Shown here: piece by piece, positions 8,108 to 16,986 of the stretch
Layout: every line of letters starts with the position of its first letter
Numbering within the stretch: the first letter of the stretch is position 1
NCBI RefSeq assembly: GCF_900129975.1
Contig: NZ_FSRG01000004.1
Location: 62,001 to 126,000 of the forward strand
Reading direction: 5' to 3'
Origin: Halodesulfovibrio marinisediminis DSM 17456
GTDB taxonomy: Bacteria > Desulfobacterota > Desulfovibrionia > Desulfovibrionales > Desulfovibrionaceae
Length of the DNA: 64,000 nucleotides
Notes under the pieces: model-generated
Databases searched by the model: none
Told to the model about the DNA's origin: nothing
The model's input: only the letters and a program-made list of their open reading frames with translations
Program-made: the position numbers and the translations under genes

Positions 8108-8992
8108 ATGGATAAAAAAAAATCGCCTGAACAGGGACAAGGTGACGGTGTTACTTTGCAGATACAGGGCGGTACCTGCCCCCCAGAGGCAACAACCTTG
8201 CAAAACTCTCGGAGGCAGATTCCTGTGACTACGGCTGCGCCTTCGTGGGTTATGCCTGGCAGCGTGTACGAAAACTGCGTGTTCCTTGAGGATAAGGTAG
8301 ACGAGGTCTCATTATTGTTTTTTGAGTCTGAGTCTTGTCTTGCCTATAGCGAGGATGACTTACCGCAGAATTTGGCTGAGCTGGATTTGACGTATCACAT
8401 GCATTTGCCCTTAGACTTACCATGGTCGAATGCTGAGGTTGTAGCTGACACGGTACTTCGGTTAATGGATAAAGTGGCGTTTCTTGATGTTCGGCAGGCT
8501 GTGCTGCATCCACCGCTGACAAAGGGAGAAAATGCATTTTCTGTGAAAGCGGCTCAACAGTTACTAGTAGTGCTTGCTCGCGCATGGAATAGTCATGGAT
8601 TTAGCTGTAATGACTTACTAATAGAGAATATTGAAGGCGCAGATCTGATTGACCTTGCTCCTGTCATCGGGGATTTGGGACTGGGAGTGTGCATTGACAT
8701 AGGGCATATCATTGCATACGGGCATGATGCGCTCCTTGGTCATAGTCATCTTTTTGATCGACTTCGTATGATTCATGTAAACGCTCCCGAGGACGTAACA
8801 ACGGCTAAGGGGCGAAGTAAACATGTAGGCTTGGAGCATCTCGATGAATCCGGAAGGGATGTAGCACGCAAGGTACTACAAGCCTGTGGGCAGGAATGCA
8901 CGCTTGTGTACGAGCTGTTTAATTGGAAGCATATTGAGACAACTATTCCGGTTGTTGAAGAGTTGTTTTTTGATGGAAGGGCAATAGAATGA
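8108..8992 (+). CDS. cbiR: Cobamide-remodelling phosphodiesterase CbiR-like (TIM barrel)
   Basis: A 294-residue protein of the xylose-isomerase-like TIM-barrel fold (AP endonuclease 2 / sugar isomerase superfamily). Landmarks are LTYHMHLPLDLPW, AVLHPPLTKGE, LLIENIEGADLID, GVCIDIGHIIAYGHD, RMIHVNAPE and LVYELFNW, the pattern of metal-binding His, Glu and Asp on successive strands. CbiR hydrolyses the phosphodiester of cobamides so the corrinoid can be rebuilt with another lower ligand. The assignment rests on this pattern and on the following gene, an adenosylcobinamide kinase that would act on a salvage intermediate; the two overlap by four bases (ATGA). The first 45 or so residues are low in conserved features, and ATG 8254 is an alternative start. 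A generic sugar isomerase is the main alternative. Confidence 0.68.
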   Translation: MDKKKSPEQGQGDGVTLQIQGGTCPPEATTLQNSRRQIPVTTAAPSWVMPGSVYENCVFLEDKVDEVSLLFFESESCLAYSEDDLPQNLAELDLTYHMHLPLDLPWSNAEVVADTVLRLMDKVAFLDVRQAVLHPPLTKGENAFSVKAAQQLLVVLARAWNSHGFSCNDLLIENIEGADLIDLAPVIGDLGLGVCIDIGHIIAYGHDALLGHSHLFDRLRMIHVNAPEDVTTAKGRSKHVGLEHLDESGRDVARKVLQACGQECTLVYELFNWKHIETTIPVVEELFFDGRAIE

Positions 8993-9495
8993 TCCGACTT
9001 ATTCTTGGGGGAGACAAGTCCGGCAAGTCAGACTTTGGCTTGCAGCGGTTGTATGAAGGAAATAGTCCTTCTCTTTTGCTTGCGACTGGGCAGGCGCAGG
9101 ATTTTACGTTCGGTCAGCAGATCCTGGATCATCGGCTGGCAAGAATACCAGAAATTCCTGTGAAAGAAACAGGAATAGAATTGCCCCGATTGTTAGAAAA
9201 GTCCATACTGGAGTATCAGTCAATTCTTATCGACAGTCTGGATTTTTGGGTTTTTGCATGCTGTGATCAGTGGCAGCAGGCGCAAGATGCGCTTTTGCAC
9301 AGCCTTTCATTAGTGCCTGATGATGTTCAAGTTACTATTGTTTCTTGCGAAGCGGGACTAGGCCCAATTGCGGCGAGTTCTCAGGTTCGTCAATTCATTC
9401 GCAGATTAGGTGCACTCAATCAGGCTGTTGCAGCGGTAAGTGATGAAGTCTGTCTCATGATAGCGGGCATTCCGCTCTATGTAAAAAAGGCGTAA
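8989..9495 (+). CDS. cobU: Adenosylcobinamide kinase/guanylyltransferase
   Basis: CobU/CobP family, 168 residues. It phosphorylates adenosylcobinamide and attaches GMP, giving the GDP-cobinamide needed for lower-ligand assembly. The P-loop reads LGGDKSGKS (residues 6-14), slightly unusual because the family normally has GGARSGKS. A histidine at 48 in DHRLARIP is at the position expected for the guanylylated residue. The strand ILIDSLDFWV and the C-terminal GALNQAVAAVSDEVCLMIAG are typical. It overlaps cbiR by four bases, so the two are co-translated, and is followed two bases later by the DHH phosphoesterase gene. Confidence 0.88.
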   Translation: MIRLILGGDKSGKSDFGLQRLYEGNSPSLLLATGQAQDFTFGQQILDHRLARIPEIPVKETGIELPRLLEKSILEYQSILIDSLDFWVFACCDQWQQAQDALLHSLSLVPDDVQVTIVSCEAGLGPIAASSQVRQFIRRLGALNQAVAAVSDEVCLMIAGIPLYVKKA

Positions 9496-9496
9496 C

Positions 9497-10534
9497 ATGT
9501 CGTATTTTCGTAATGTAAAACCGCAGATCGAACAGCTTCAGGAAATGTTCTCCCGTAATGAGCGCTGGCTTATTACGATCAATGCAGATCCGGATGCTAT
9601 GGGGTCTGCTCTTGCGCTTAAACGTATCATGAGTCACAGGGTCGCGGATGTGGATATTGCTCGTGTTAATGAGATTACACGTCCGGATAACCTTGCGATG
9701 GTTCGCTTGTTGCGTATTCCTATGGTTAAATTAACCCCGCAGGTTACAGCGCAGTACGACAAGTTTGCGATTGTAGACTCACAGCCGCATCATCATCCGC
9801 TGTTTAGCGAACTGGATTACTCGATTGTTATTGATCACCATCCGATTAATAATGATTACCCTGTAAAATCTGATTTTTACGAAATTCTCCCCGGGTACGG
9901 CTCAAACAGCACCATCCTTACAGAATACCTTTATCAGATGAAAATTCGTCCGGGTAAGTTGCTGGCAACAGCACTCATGTACGGCATTAAAACTGATACA
10001 AATGACTTTGAGCGAAATTTTCACGAAGTCGACCTTCGCGCATTCAAGTACTTGAGTAAATTTGCAAACCACCAATTGTTATCCCGTATTGCCCGAAGTG
10101 AAATGCATTACGATTGGTTGGAATATTTCTCCCGCGCCATTACCGGAATGCATAAGGTTGGTTCCGGTCGGTACGCGTTTGTAGGCATGGTGGATAATCC
10201 AGATTCTCTTGTTGTGATTGCAGACTTCTTCATGCGTGTACACGAAATGCGTTGGGTTGCTGTGTGTGGCGTCTATGAGGATAAGGCTGTTATTATTTTC
10301 CGTGGTGATGGTGTGAACCGTGATTTAGGGAAGTTTGCTTACTGCCAGTTTAATGACGTAGGCTCTGCGGGTGGTCATAAAGCATTGGCTCGTGCAGAGA
10401 TTCCTATTGAAGAACTGGACGGTAAGGATGTGGAGATGTTTGTGTTTAAGCGCCTTGTTTCTCCTACCCGCAATCGCGTAATCAAATGCGTAAAACCTTC
10501 TGATGAGGAGCCTGAAAACGTCTGTGTGGAATAA
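9497..10534 (+). CDS. nrnA: DHH-family phosphoesterase (NrnA-like)
   Basis: A 345-residue DHH/DHHA1 phosphoesterase. The N-terminal half has NADPDAMGSALAL, IVDSQPH and VIDHHPI, which bind two Mn2+ ions. A helical region follows, and the C-terminal DHHA1 domain carries the substrate-binding GSAGGHKALARAEIP. Proteins of this build degrade nanoRNA and pAp, or linear dinucleotides. It begins two bases after cobU, so it is probably cotranscribed with the cobamide genes, although no functional link is known to me. The exact substrate cannot be told from sequence. Confidence 0.85.
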   Translation: MSYFRNVKPQIEQLQEMFSRNERWLITINADPDAMGSALALKRIMSHRVADVDIARVNEITRPDNLAMVRLLRIPMVKLTPQVTAQYDKFAIVDSQPHHHPLFSELDYSIVIDHHPINNDYPVKSDFYEILPGYGSNSTILTEYLYQMKIRPGKLLATALMYGIKTDTNDFERNFHEVDLRAFKYLSKFANHQLLSRIARSEMHYDWLEYFSRAITGMHKVGSGRYAFVGMVDNPDSLVVIADFFMRVHEMRWVAVCGVYEDKAVIIFRGDGVNRDLGKFAYCQFNDVGSAGGHKALARAEIPIEELDGKDVEMFVFKRLVSPTRNRVIKCVKPSDEEPENVCVE

Positions 10535-10644
10535 TTTTGTGTGCATCTTCTACCAGTAAAGAGTGCTATGACGCTGTTCTTGCATTCTTAAAGAACTAAA
10601 AGTAGACTCATTGGCTTCGTTCTTATTTACTGGGAGAATTGATC

Positions 10645-13600
10645 ATGCCGCACAAAGGCCCACATATTTCTATAGGTTCCGAGTTTCTTGTCCATAGGGT
10701 GTTGCGGATTGATCTTGATGAATTTGAAGATTGGCCGGAAGCCGTTCGTGAGTTAGCTATTGCGCTTGCTGAAGAACTCTTCCTTGTCCGTTACAACCCG
10801 TTTATCGACGCAGAAACTGTTCGCACAAGTGTAACTAAGCGTTTTGATAGAGCAGAACCTGCTCTTGCACATCATTACGCCAACACATTGAGTGAAGGTA
10901 TCACCATGTTCTGGAGTGCCTATGAGGCAGATATGGCATTCCGGAGTGAACTGGTACGTCGACTTGGACAGATCATTCCAAAAAACAATATTGATCTGCG
11001 TCCTGCATCGCTAGTGGAGTGTTCCACAGACGCAACTGACTTGCGTATGGAACTTCCGCTGCTCGTTGTTGCGCCTTCTGCAACTGAGCAAGTAAGCGCT
11101 ATTGTGCGCCTTGCGAATGAAATGAAATTTGCGCTCATTCCGCGTGGCGGTGCTTCCGGTTGTACCGGTGGTGCTATTCCGGCACGCAAACGTACTGTTG
11201 TGATGAGCTTGCAGAAGTTGAGCGCTATCAAATCTGTCAACAAGAAAGATATGACTCTTACCACTGAGGCTGGCGTTATCACCATTGACGCCATCAACGC
11301 CGCAGATAAAGGAGGAATGCTCTTTACTGTTGACCCAGCATCCAAGACTGCTTCCACTATCGGCGGGAACGTGTCGGAAAACTCCGGCGGTCCTTTTGCC
11401 TTTGAATACGGAACAACTCTCGACAACATTCTTAGCTACACCATGGTTACGCCTACAGGCGAAATCATCAATGTTGAGCGCGTTAATCATCCACGCCATA
11501 AGATTATGGAAGATGAGACCGCTGTATTCGAGGTAAAAGATGTATCCGGCGGTGTTCGTACTGTTATTTCTCTTCGCGGTGATCAAATCCGCAAAGCAGG
11601 TCTTGGTAAGGACGTTACAAACAAGTTCCTCGGCGGTCTGCCGGGTGTGCAGAAAGAAGGCACTGATGGAATCATCACTGAGGCAACCTTCATCTGTTAC
11701 CCGAAACAGAAATATGACCGTGTGCTTGTACTGGAGTTCTTTGGACGCTCCATGCACAACGCAATGCTTGTGATTAAGGACATTGTTGCCTTACGTGATA
11801 CCATTCGCAAGCAGGGTGATCTTGTAAAAATCTCTGCATTGGAAGAGTTTGGCGTTAAATATGTTGAAGCAATTGAATACTGCACAAAATCTGCAAAATA
11901 TAACGAACGCCCGATTTCAGTTCTGATTGTTGAGTTGAACTCTAACGATGTGCTTGCTCTGGATAAGAGTGTTCAGGATATCGTGGAAATCTGTACTCCG
12001 TACGAAGGGGTGGATGTATTTGTTGCACAGGATGCAGCTGAAGCAGAGCTCTTCTGGGAAGACAGACACAAACTGTCCGCTATTGCACGTCGTACTTCCG
12101 GTTTTAAAATCAACGAAGATATCGTTATTCCGATTGATGTGATTCCAGAGTTCTCTGACTTTATTGAACACTTGAACCAGCGCTGCATGGGTAGAGCTTT
12201 CCGTACCGCTCTTGGGGAGAGCGGTCGTTTGAGCGGTATGCCGCTTGAAGATAAAGAGCTCAACCGTGCGTTTACTTTTGCATCCAAGGTTGCAAAAGGT
12301 GATGTGCCGATTTCCGAGCTTTCTGATCAGGAAATGCTTGAGCATGCTCTGGCGTATTTTGAAAAAGCCCAGGAACGCTACCCGAATCAGCGTCGCAATC
12401 TTAAAAAGATTGTTGATGAGATGCTCGCAACCCGCATCATCGTTGCAAACCACATGCATGCCGGTGACGGTAACTGTCATGTGAACATTCCTGTAGACTC
12501 CAACAACCCTGTCATGCTGCATCATGCAGAAGAAGTGGCAGAGGAAGTTATGGCGAAAGCGCAGGAGATGAACGGTGAGGTTACTGGCGAGCACGGCATA
12601 GGTATTACAAAAATTAAATTCCTTGCAGCGGAGAAAATGGAAGAGTTGACCCTGTTTAAACGTAGAGTTGACCCGCTTTCCATTCTGAACCCTGCAAAAC
12701 TTACTCAGCGTGATACTCCGGTTAAGCCGTTTACATTCTCATTTAACCGCTTAATCCGCGATATTCAGGCATCCGGTCTGCCGGAAAAAGAACGTCTCAT
12801 TAATCTGCTTGCTAACGTACAGGTATGTACCCGTTGCGGTAAATGTAAGCAGGTATGTCCGATGTTCTACCCGCATGGTGACTTGTTGTACCATCCGCGA
12901 AATAAAAACCTGAGCCTCGGTGCATTGCTGGAAGCAGTATATTATTCTCAGGTGAACAAAGGTAAGCCGGATGACAACCTTATGGCGCAGTTACGTAAGC
13001 TCATGGAGCATTGTACAGGCTGCGGCAAATGTATGTCTGTATGTCCTGTGAAGATTGATTCTTCCAAGGTTGCATTGGAACTTCGTGCTTTTGTGGAAGA
13101 TGAAGGCGCAGGCGGACATCCGATTAAATCCAAGGTGCTCGACTACCTTGTGTCAGACGTTGCGAACCGTGTTCCGCGTGCTGCAAAATTGGCTTCTATG
13201 GGGCAGCGCGTGCAGAATAAAATGCTGCGTCTTATTCCAAGTTCATTGCGCTCCGGTATTAACAACCCTTTGTTCTCAGGGCTTGGCCCTGAAGTAGGGT
13301 ACCGTGGCCTTAATGAGGCTATTCGTCTGGACAAAGGCTCAATCTTTATTCCTGATAATGTACAGGACAAGAAAGAGCTGGAAGCAGTATTTTACTTCCC
13401 AGGATGTGGTGGTTCCCTCTTTTATAGGAATATCGGCCTTGCTGCGTTGATGTTGATGCTTAAATCTGGCGTGGCTGTCATTATGCCTCCGCGTCATATG
13501 TGCTGCGGATACCCGTTGCTGGCTGCCGGTAAGGACGAAGAGTACAAGAAGAACCGTGCTGCTAACATTGAAGAAATGAAAGCGTTTCTTGCGGATGCTG

Positions 13601-14217
13601 TACGCGCGGGACTTAAGATTACGCATACCATTACCGCCTGTGGTTCCTGTCGTGAAGGCCTTGAATCATATGATCTTGCTGAAGCGTTGAATCTCAAGCT
13701 TGAGCATAAGGATGCAGTACAGTTCCTTATCGAACGTATGGGCAAAGATGCGTTGAAAGACGCAGCCACAGGAAAATCAGTGCTGTACCATCCATCCTGT
13801 CACGCAGAGTGGACAGGTGTTCATAAGAAAAAAGCCGCAGGAGTCTATGCAAAAGCATTGGGCGAGCTGTGCGGTGCAGATGTTACTGTGAATCCAGGTT
13901 GCTGTGGTGAATCGGGCATGGGTGCTTTGACCAGTCCGGACATTTACAACAAGCTGCGTGCGAAAAAGGAAGCGTCGTTAACGCATGTGCTGCCAACTCT
14001 GACAGATGATACTCCTGTTGTTGTAGGGTGTCCGTCCTGTAAGGTTGGTATCTCGCGTATATTCCTTAACCTGCATGAAAAACGGTCTGTTCTTCATACG
14101 GTTGAATACATCGCTGAAGCACTTTACGGTGCAGATTGGAAAAAATACATAAAACGCATTGCTGTTGAGTCTGTTCAGAAGGATTCGAAGCGAATTGTAG
14201 ATACAGAAAGTCTTTAA
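10645..14217 (+). CDS. FAD/Fe-S oxidoreductase, D-lactate dehydrogenase-like
   Basis: A 1190-residue fusion. The N-terminal part is a GlcD/VAO-type FAD-binding domain (LIPRGGASGCTGGAIPARK near residue 165; VSENSGGPFAFEYGT near 248) with the usual C-terminal lobe NHMHAGDGNCHVN and GEHGIGITK. Then come two 4Fe-4S motifs, CTRCGKCKQVCP (about 728) and CTGCGKCMSVCP (about 791). Two CCG domains of the HdrB/GlpC/LldE type follow (YFPGCGGS...HMCCGYP and HPSCHAE...NPGCCGES). Such proteins oxidise D-lactate or another 2-hydroxy acid and pass electrons to the membrane pool, central to lactate-fuelled sulfate reduction. ATG 10645 is preceded by GGGAG at 10632-10636. The precise substrate is inferred. Confidence 0.88.
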   Translation: MPHKGPHISIGSEFLVHRVLRIDLDEFEDWPEAVRELAIALAEELFLVRYNPFIDAETVRTSVTKRFDRAEPALAHHYANTLSEGITMFWSAYEADMAFRSELVRRLGQIIPKNNIDLRPASLVECSTDATDLRMELPLLVVAPSATEQVSAIVRLANEMKFALIPRGGASGCTGGAIPARKRTVVMSLQKLSAIKSVNKKDMTLTTEAGVITIDAINAADKGGMLFTVDPASKTASTIGGNVSENSGGPFAFEYGTTLDNILSYTMVTPTGEIINVERVNHPRHKIMEDETAVFEVKDVSGGVRTVISLRGDQIRKAGLGKDVTNKFLGGLPGVQKEGTDGIITEATFICYPKQKYDRVLVLEFFGRSMHNAMLVIKDIVALRDTIRKQGDLVKISALEEFGVKYVEAIEYCTKSAKYNERPISVLIVELNSNDVLALDKSVQDIVEICTPYEGVDVFVAQDAAEAELFWEDRHKLSAIARRTSGFKINEDIVIPIDVIPEFSDFIEHLNQRCMGRAFRTALGESGRLSGMPLEDKELNRAFTFASKVAKGDVPISELSDQEMLEHALAYFEKAQERYPNQRRNLKKIVDEMLATRIIVANHMHAGDGNCHVNIPVDSNNPVMLHHAEEVAEEVMAKAQEMNGEVTGEHGIGITKIKFLAAEKMEELTLFKRRVDPLSILNPAKLTQRDTPVKPFTFSFNRLIRDIQASGLPEKERLINLLANVQVCTRCGKCKQVCPMFYPHGDLLYHPRNKNLSLGALLEAVYYSQVNKGKPDDNLMAQLRKLMEHCTGCGKCMSVCPVKIDSSKVALELRAFVEDEGAGGHPIKSKVLDYLVSDVANRVPRAAKLASMGQRVQNKMLRLIPSSLRSGINNPLFSGLGPEVGYRGLNEAIRLDKGSIFIPDNVQDKKELEAVFYFPGCGGSLFYRNIGLAALMLMLKSGVAVIMPPRHMCCGYPLLAAGKDEEYKKNRAANIEEMKAFLADAVRAGLKITHTITACGSCREGLESYDLAEALNLKLEHKDAVQFLIERMGKDALKDAATGKSVLYHPSCHAEWTGVHKKKAAGVYAKALGELCGADVTVNPGCCGESGMGALTSPDIYNKLRAKKEASLTHVLPTLTDDTPVVVGCPSCKVGISRIFLNLHEKRSVLHTVEYIAEALYGADWKKYIKRIAVESVQKDSKRIVDTESL

Positions 14218-14225
14218 TGACGTTG

Positions 14226-14266
14226 GCTCCCCTTCTGAACTTGTTTATATTCAGAAGGGGAGCTTT
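14226..14266 (+). terminator. Hairpin after the FAD/Fe-S oxidoreductase gene
   Basis: GCTCCCCTTCTGAA (14226-14239) pairs perfectly with TTCAGAAGGGGAGC (14250-14263). Only three T follow, so it may attenuate rather than stop transcription into ruvX 30 bases on. Confidence 0.75.
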
Positions 14267-14292
14267 GCGTACTAAGGACAAAAGAATATTTC

Positions 14293-14724
14293 ATGAAGTA
14301 TATTGCTATAGACTACGGAACAAAGCGGACGGGACTTGCTGCCAGTGACACTGGGGGCAACATGGCATTTCCGCGGACAACACTGGTTATGAAAACCCGC
14401 GATAAGTTTTTCGCGGAGCTGTTGGCGTTTATCGAAAAGGAAGAACCTGTTGCAATTGTTGTGGGGATGCCTAAGTCCCTCGACGGTGAAGAAACGCTTA
14501 TGTCCCGTCAGGTTCGCAATTTCCTTGCGCGACTGCGTCGACGTTGCGAGCTGCCGATTTTTATCATCGAAGAGGCTCTTAGCTCGTTTGAGGCAGAGCT
14601 TGAATTGCGTGATGCCGGATTAAAAGGCCACGAGATTGATAAAGTGGTTGATCAGCAGGCTGCAGTGCGTATCTTAGAATCATTCCTGCATTTGGATGAA
14701 GAACACAGACAATCTTACGATTAG
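14293..14724 (+). CDS. ruvX: Putative pre-16S rRNA nuclease / Holliday-junction resolvase RuvX
   Basis: YqgF/RuvX family, 143 residues with an RNase H-like fold. The first acidic residue is in [16 protein letters not shown], the middle motif is [22 protein letters not shown] contributes the conserved Ser and Glu, and the C-terminal aspartate is in [14 protein letters not shown]. Members process the 5' end of 16S rRNA or act on branched DNA. Nine bases separate it from mltG, so the two form an operon. Confidence 0.92.
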   Translation: MKYIAIDYGTKRTGLAASDTGGNMAFPRTTLVMKTRDKFFAELLAFIEKEEPVAIVVGMPKSLDGEETLMSRQVRNFLARLRRRCELPIFIIEEALSSFEAELELRDAGLKGHEIDKVVDQQAAVRILESFLHLDEEHRQSYD

Positions 14725-14733
14725 CAGTTTCTT

Positions 14734-15762
14734 ATGGGTACATTTACTAAAATATGTAGCGCGTTGCTGGTACTGGTAGTACTTGCGGCTGGCGGTGCCT
14801 GGTTTGCGTTTGAAACGTATACTCGTTCTCCGATGCAGAAGGAGTTACATGAAATTCCTTTGGTGGTTCCTGAAGGGGCTTCCTTTAGTCAGGTCATTGA
14901 TGACATGGCTCGCCAAGGTGCTGTTACCTACCCTTATGCATTCCGTTTGTTGGTTCGTATCCGCAAGCAGCAGCATAATCTGAAGGCCGGGGAGTATCTT
15001 CTTAATACTGGCTGGACTCCAGAGCGTCTGCTTCAGGAGCTCGTAACCGGTAAAGGTGTTCTTTATACTCTGTCTTTTCAGGAAGGACTTCCCTGGTGGC
15101 TTGTTGCTCAAAAAATAGAACAACAAGGGTTTGCCAAAGCGGAAGATTTCTCCAGTGTTATTCATGACCCAGAGTTTCTGAGAAAGCATAATATTCCTTT
15201 TTCAGATGCAGAGGGGTTCCTGTTTCCTGAAACCTACAAGTTGAACAAGCCGAGAGTGTTGAACAAAGCCTCAGCCGAAAAAGTAGCGTCCATGCTTGTG
15301 CATATGTTTTGGCAGAAGACTGCTATGTTGTGGGGAGAAGCTAAGCCAGGTCCTGAACATATAAAGAAGCTTATTATCTTAGCATCGCTTGTTGAAAAGG
15401 AAACCGGTATTCCTGAAGAGCGTGACGTTGTTGCAGGCGTGTATGCAAACCGTCTTGAGAAGGGGATGCGCATGCAGGCTGACCCGACTATCATATATGG
15501 TCTGGGTAAATATTTTGACGGCAACATTCGTCGCTCCGACATTCGTAATAAAGAGAATATGTATAATACCTATCAGCACAGAGGGTTGCCCCCAGGGCCT
15601 ATTTGTTCTCCTGGTCTTGAAGCAATTAAGGCTGCGAATACACCTGCAAAACACGATTACCTGTATTTTGTCTCACGAGGAGACGGATCTCATAAGTTTA
15701 GCAAGACATTGAAAGAGCACAATAAAGCTGTTCGTAAGTTTCAGCTTCGTAGAAATAAATAG
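14734..15762 (+). CDS. mltG: Endolytic murein transglycosylase MltG
   Basis: YceG/MltG family, 342 residues. One N-terminal membrane segment (about residues 8-28, SALLVLVVLAAGGAWFAF) anchors it in the inner membrane with the catalytic part in the periplasm. There it cleaves nascent glycan strands and ends their polymerisation. A LysM-like part covers residues 40-110. The catalytic glutamate lies in LASLVEKETG, followed by the conserved NRLEKGMRMQADPT, NTYQHRGLPPGPICSPG and FVSRGDGSHKFS. Length and motif order are normal. It ends in a strong terminator. Confidence 0.95.
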   Translation: MGTFTKICSALLVLVVLAAGGAWFAFETYTRSPMQKELHEIPLVVPEGASFSQVIDDMARQGAVTYPYAFRLLVRIRKQQHNLKAGEYLLNTGWTPERLLQELVTGKGVLYTLSFQEGLPWWLVAQKIEQQGFAKAEDFSSVIHDPEFLRKHNIPFSDAEGFLFPETYKLNKPRVLNKASAEKVASMLVHMFWQKTAMLWGEAKPGPEHIKKLIILASLVEKETGIPEERDVVAGVYANRLEKGMRMQADPTIIYGLGKYFDGNIRRSDIRNKENMYNTYQHRGLPPGPICSPGLEAIKAANTPAKHDYLYFVSRGDGSHKFSKTLKEHNKAVRKFQLRRNK

Positions 15763-15817
15763 CATTGCGTCACAAGTCGACATAATAGGTCATTGCTTTT
15801 GATGATATTTTTTGTGC

Positions 15818-15855
15818 AAAAAAGACAGGGAGTCAGTAACTCTCTGTCTTTTTTT
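15818..15855 (+). terminator. Terminator after mltG
   Basis: AAAGACAGGGAG and CTCTCTGTCTTT form the stem around TCAGTAA and run into a T-tract ending at 15855. Confidence 0.9.
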
Positions 15856-16025
15856 ATGATTATGATAAAAAAATCTGTATGTTAGAGTCTTGTAATATCA
15901 GGGTGTTAATAAAACAGGTAAATTTTCTTATTAGGAACAGTTATTAATAGCTTGATTATTTCTTTTCAACTGCGTATATCTTTTTTCAACGAAGGGCAGG
16001 AACAAGTAAATGCCTGCTAATCGCG

Positions 16026-16054
16026 TTGAACTGATACTATTTTAAGTGTATATT
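16026..16054 (+). promoter_or_regulatory. Promoter for desulfoferrodoxin-rubredoxin
   Basis: TTGAAC (16026-16031) and TATATT (16049-16054) are separated by exactly 17 bases, a good sigma-70 match, about 80 bases before the desulfoferrodoxin start. A small inverted repeat, GCAGG/CCTGC (15998-16016), precedes it. No PerR-type box was clear to me. The rest of the 15856-16134 gap is AT-rich leader. Confidence 0.65.
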
Positions 16055-16134
16055 GACGCTGCATTCTAATTTCTGGTTATTGGAAAGATTTTTACTCTGA
16101 ATTTTAATAATACAATGTCGATCAGGAGGCCCCG

Positions 16135-16515
16135 ATGCCAAATCGTCTCGAAGTTTACAAATGTGAGCACTGCGGAAATATGGTTGAAATTCTTGTAGGT
16201 GGCGGCCCGGCTTTGGTTTGCTGTGGTGAAGATATGGTTTTGCAGGTTGAAGGTACTGTTGACGCAGCACGCGAAAAACATGTTCCAGTTATCGAAAAAA
16301 CCGCGAACGGCTACCTTGTGAAAGTCGGTGAAGTTGCTCACCCTATGATTGACACTCATTGGATTCAGTGGATCGAACTTGTCGCAGACGGCGTAAGCTA
16401 CACAAAGTTCCTCAATCCTGGCGATGCTCCAGAGGCAGAGTTCTGTATTCAGGCAGAAACAGTTACTGCTCGTGAGTACTGTAACCTCCATGGTCATTGG
16501 AAAGCAGAAGCGTAA
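16135..16515 (+). CDS. dfx: Desulfoferrodoxin (superoxide reductase)
   Basis: A two-iron superoxide reductase of 126 residues that reduces superoxide to hydrogen peroxide without making oxygen. The N-terminal rubredoxin-like centre uses Cys10, Cys13, Cys29 and Cys30 (KCEHCG...VCCGEDM). The active Fe(His)4Cys centre uses His49, His69, His75, Cys116 and His119, with the conserved Glu47-Lys48 just before His49 (EKHVP). All ligands are present at the usual numbering. AGGAGG lies upstream, and the gene begins a short operon with rubredoxin, its likely electron donor. Confidence 0.97.
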   Translation: MPNRLEVYKCEHCGNMVEILVGGGPALVCCGEDMVLQVEGTVDAAREKHVPVIEKTANGYLVKVGEVAHPMIDTHWIQWIELVADGVSYTKFLNPGDAPEAEFCIQAETVTAREYCNLHGHWKAEA

Positions 16516-16532
16516 TTAGCAGGAGAAGAACG

Positions 16533-16691
16533 ATGGAAAAATACGTATGCGTAATTTGTGGTTATGAGTACGATCCTGCTGAAGGTGACCCGGAGAATGG
16601 CGTTGAGCCGGGTACTAAGTTCAAAGATATCCCTGAAGATTGGGTTTGTCCGGTTTGCGGGGCTCCAAAGAGCGAATTCGAACCAGCTTAA
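16533..16691 (+). CDS. rub: Rubredoxin
   Basis: A 52-residue rubredoxin with one Fe(Cys)4 site: Cys6, Cys9, Cys39 and Cys42 ([12 protein letters not shown] and [15 protein letters not shown]). It carries single electrons in the cytoplasm to desulfoferrodoxin and to the flavodiiron oxygen reductase encoded just downstream. I chose ATG 16533, preceded by AGGAGAA, because it gives the classical 52-residue length. It follows dfx by 17 bases and ends in a strong terminator. Confidence 0.97.
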   Translation: MEKYVCVICGYEYDPAEGDPENGVEPGTKFKDIPEDWVCPVCGAPKSEFEPA

Positions 16692-16702
16692 GTAAGTAAG
16701 TA

Positions 16703-16731
16703 AGCCCCCCTCAGCTGGAGGGGGGCTTTTT
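16703..16731 (+). terminator. Terminator after rubredoxin
   Basis: AGCCCCCCTC (16703-16712) pairs perfectly with GAGGGGGGCT (16718-16727) across AGCTG, then T-run to 16731. The following leader of the oxygen reductase (16732-16986) contains a smaller hairpin, AACTGCT (16841-16847) with AGCAGTT (16860-16866), and no gene. Confidence 0.95.
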
Positions 16732-16986
16732 CGTGAATGTATATCGCTTATTCTGTACAGGCAATGGAGGGCGTGCTATCGGATTTTTGGCTATAGCTCC
16801 AGTATGTTACGTTGCCTGTGGCGAATAACAATCGCGTGTTAACTGCTCCTCAGAGGGAAAGCAGTTATAACAAGGTATGGACCTATGCGCGTGAAAGCGT
16901 GAACCGCATCGTCGGTTGCTCTGAACAGCTAAAAATTTCTCCCTAAGACCCTTTTGCGCTAAGCTAGGGTAAGCAATAAGGAAAAC

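Noticed and set aside
11917-12594. Minus-strand open frame of 225 codons inside the FAD/Fe-S oxidoreductase gene
   Set aside because: The sense strand encodes conserved domains through the whole stretch; the antisense frame is a by-product of codon use.
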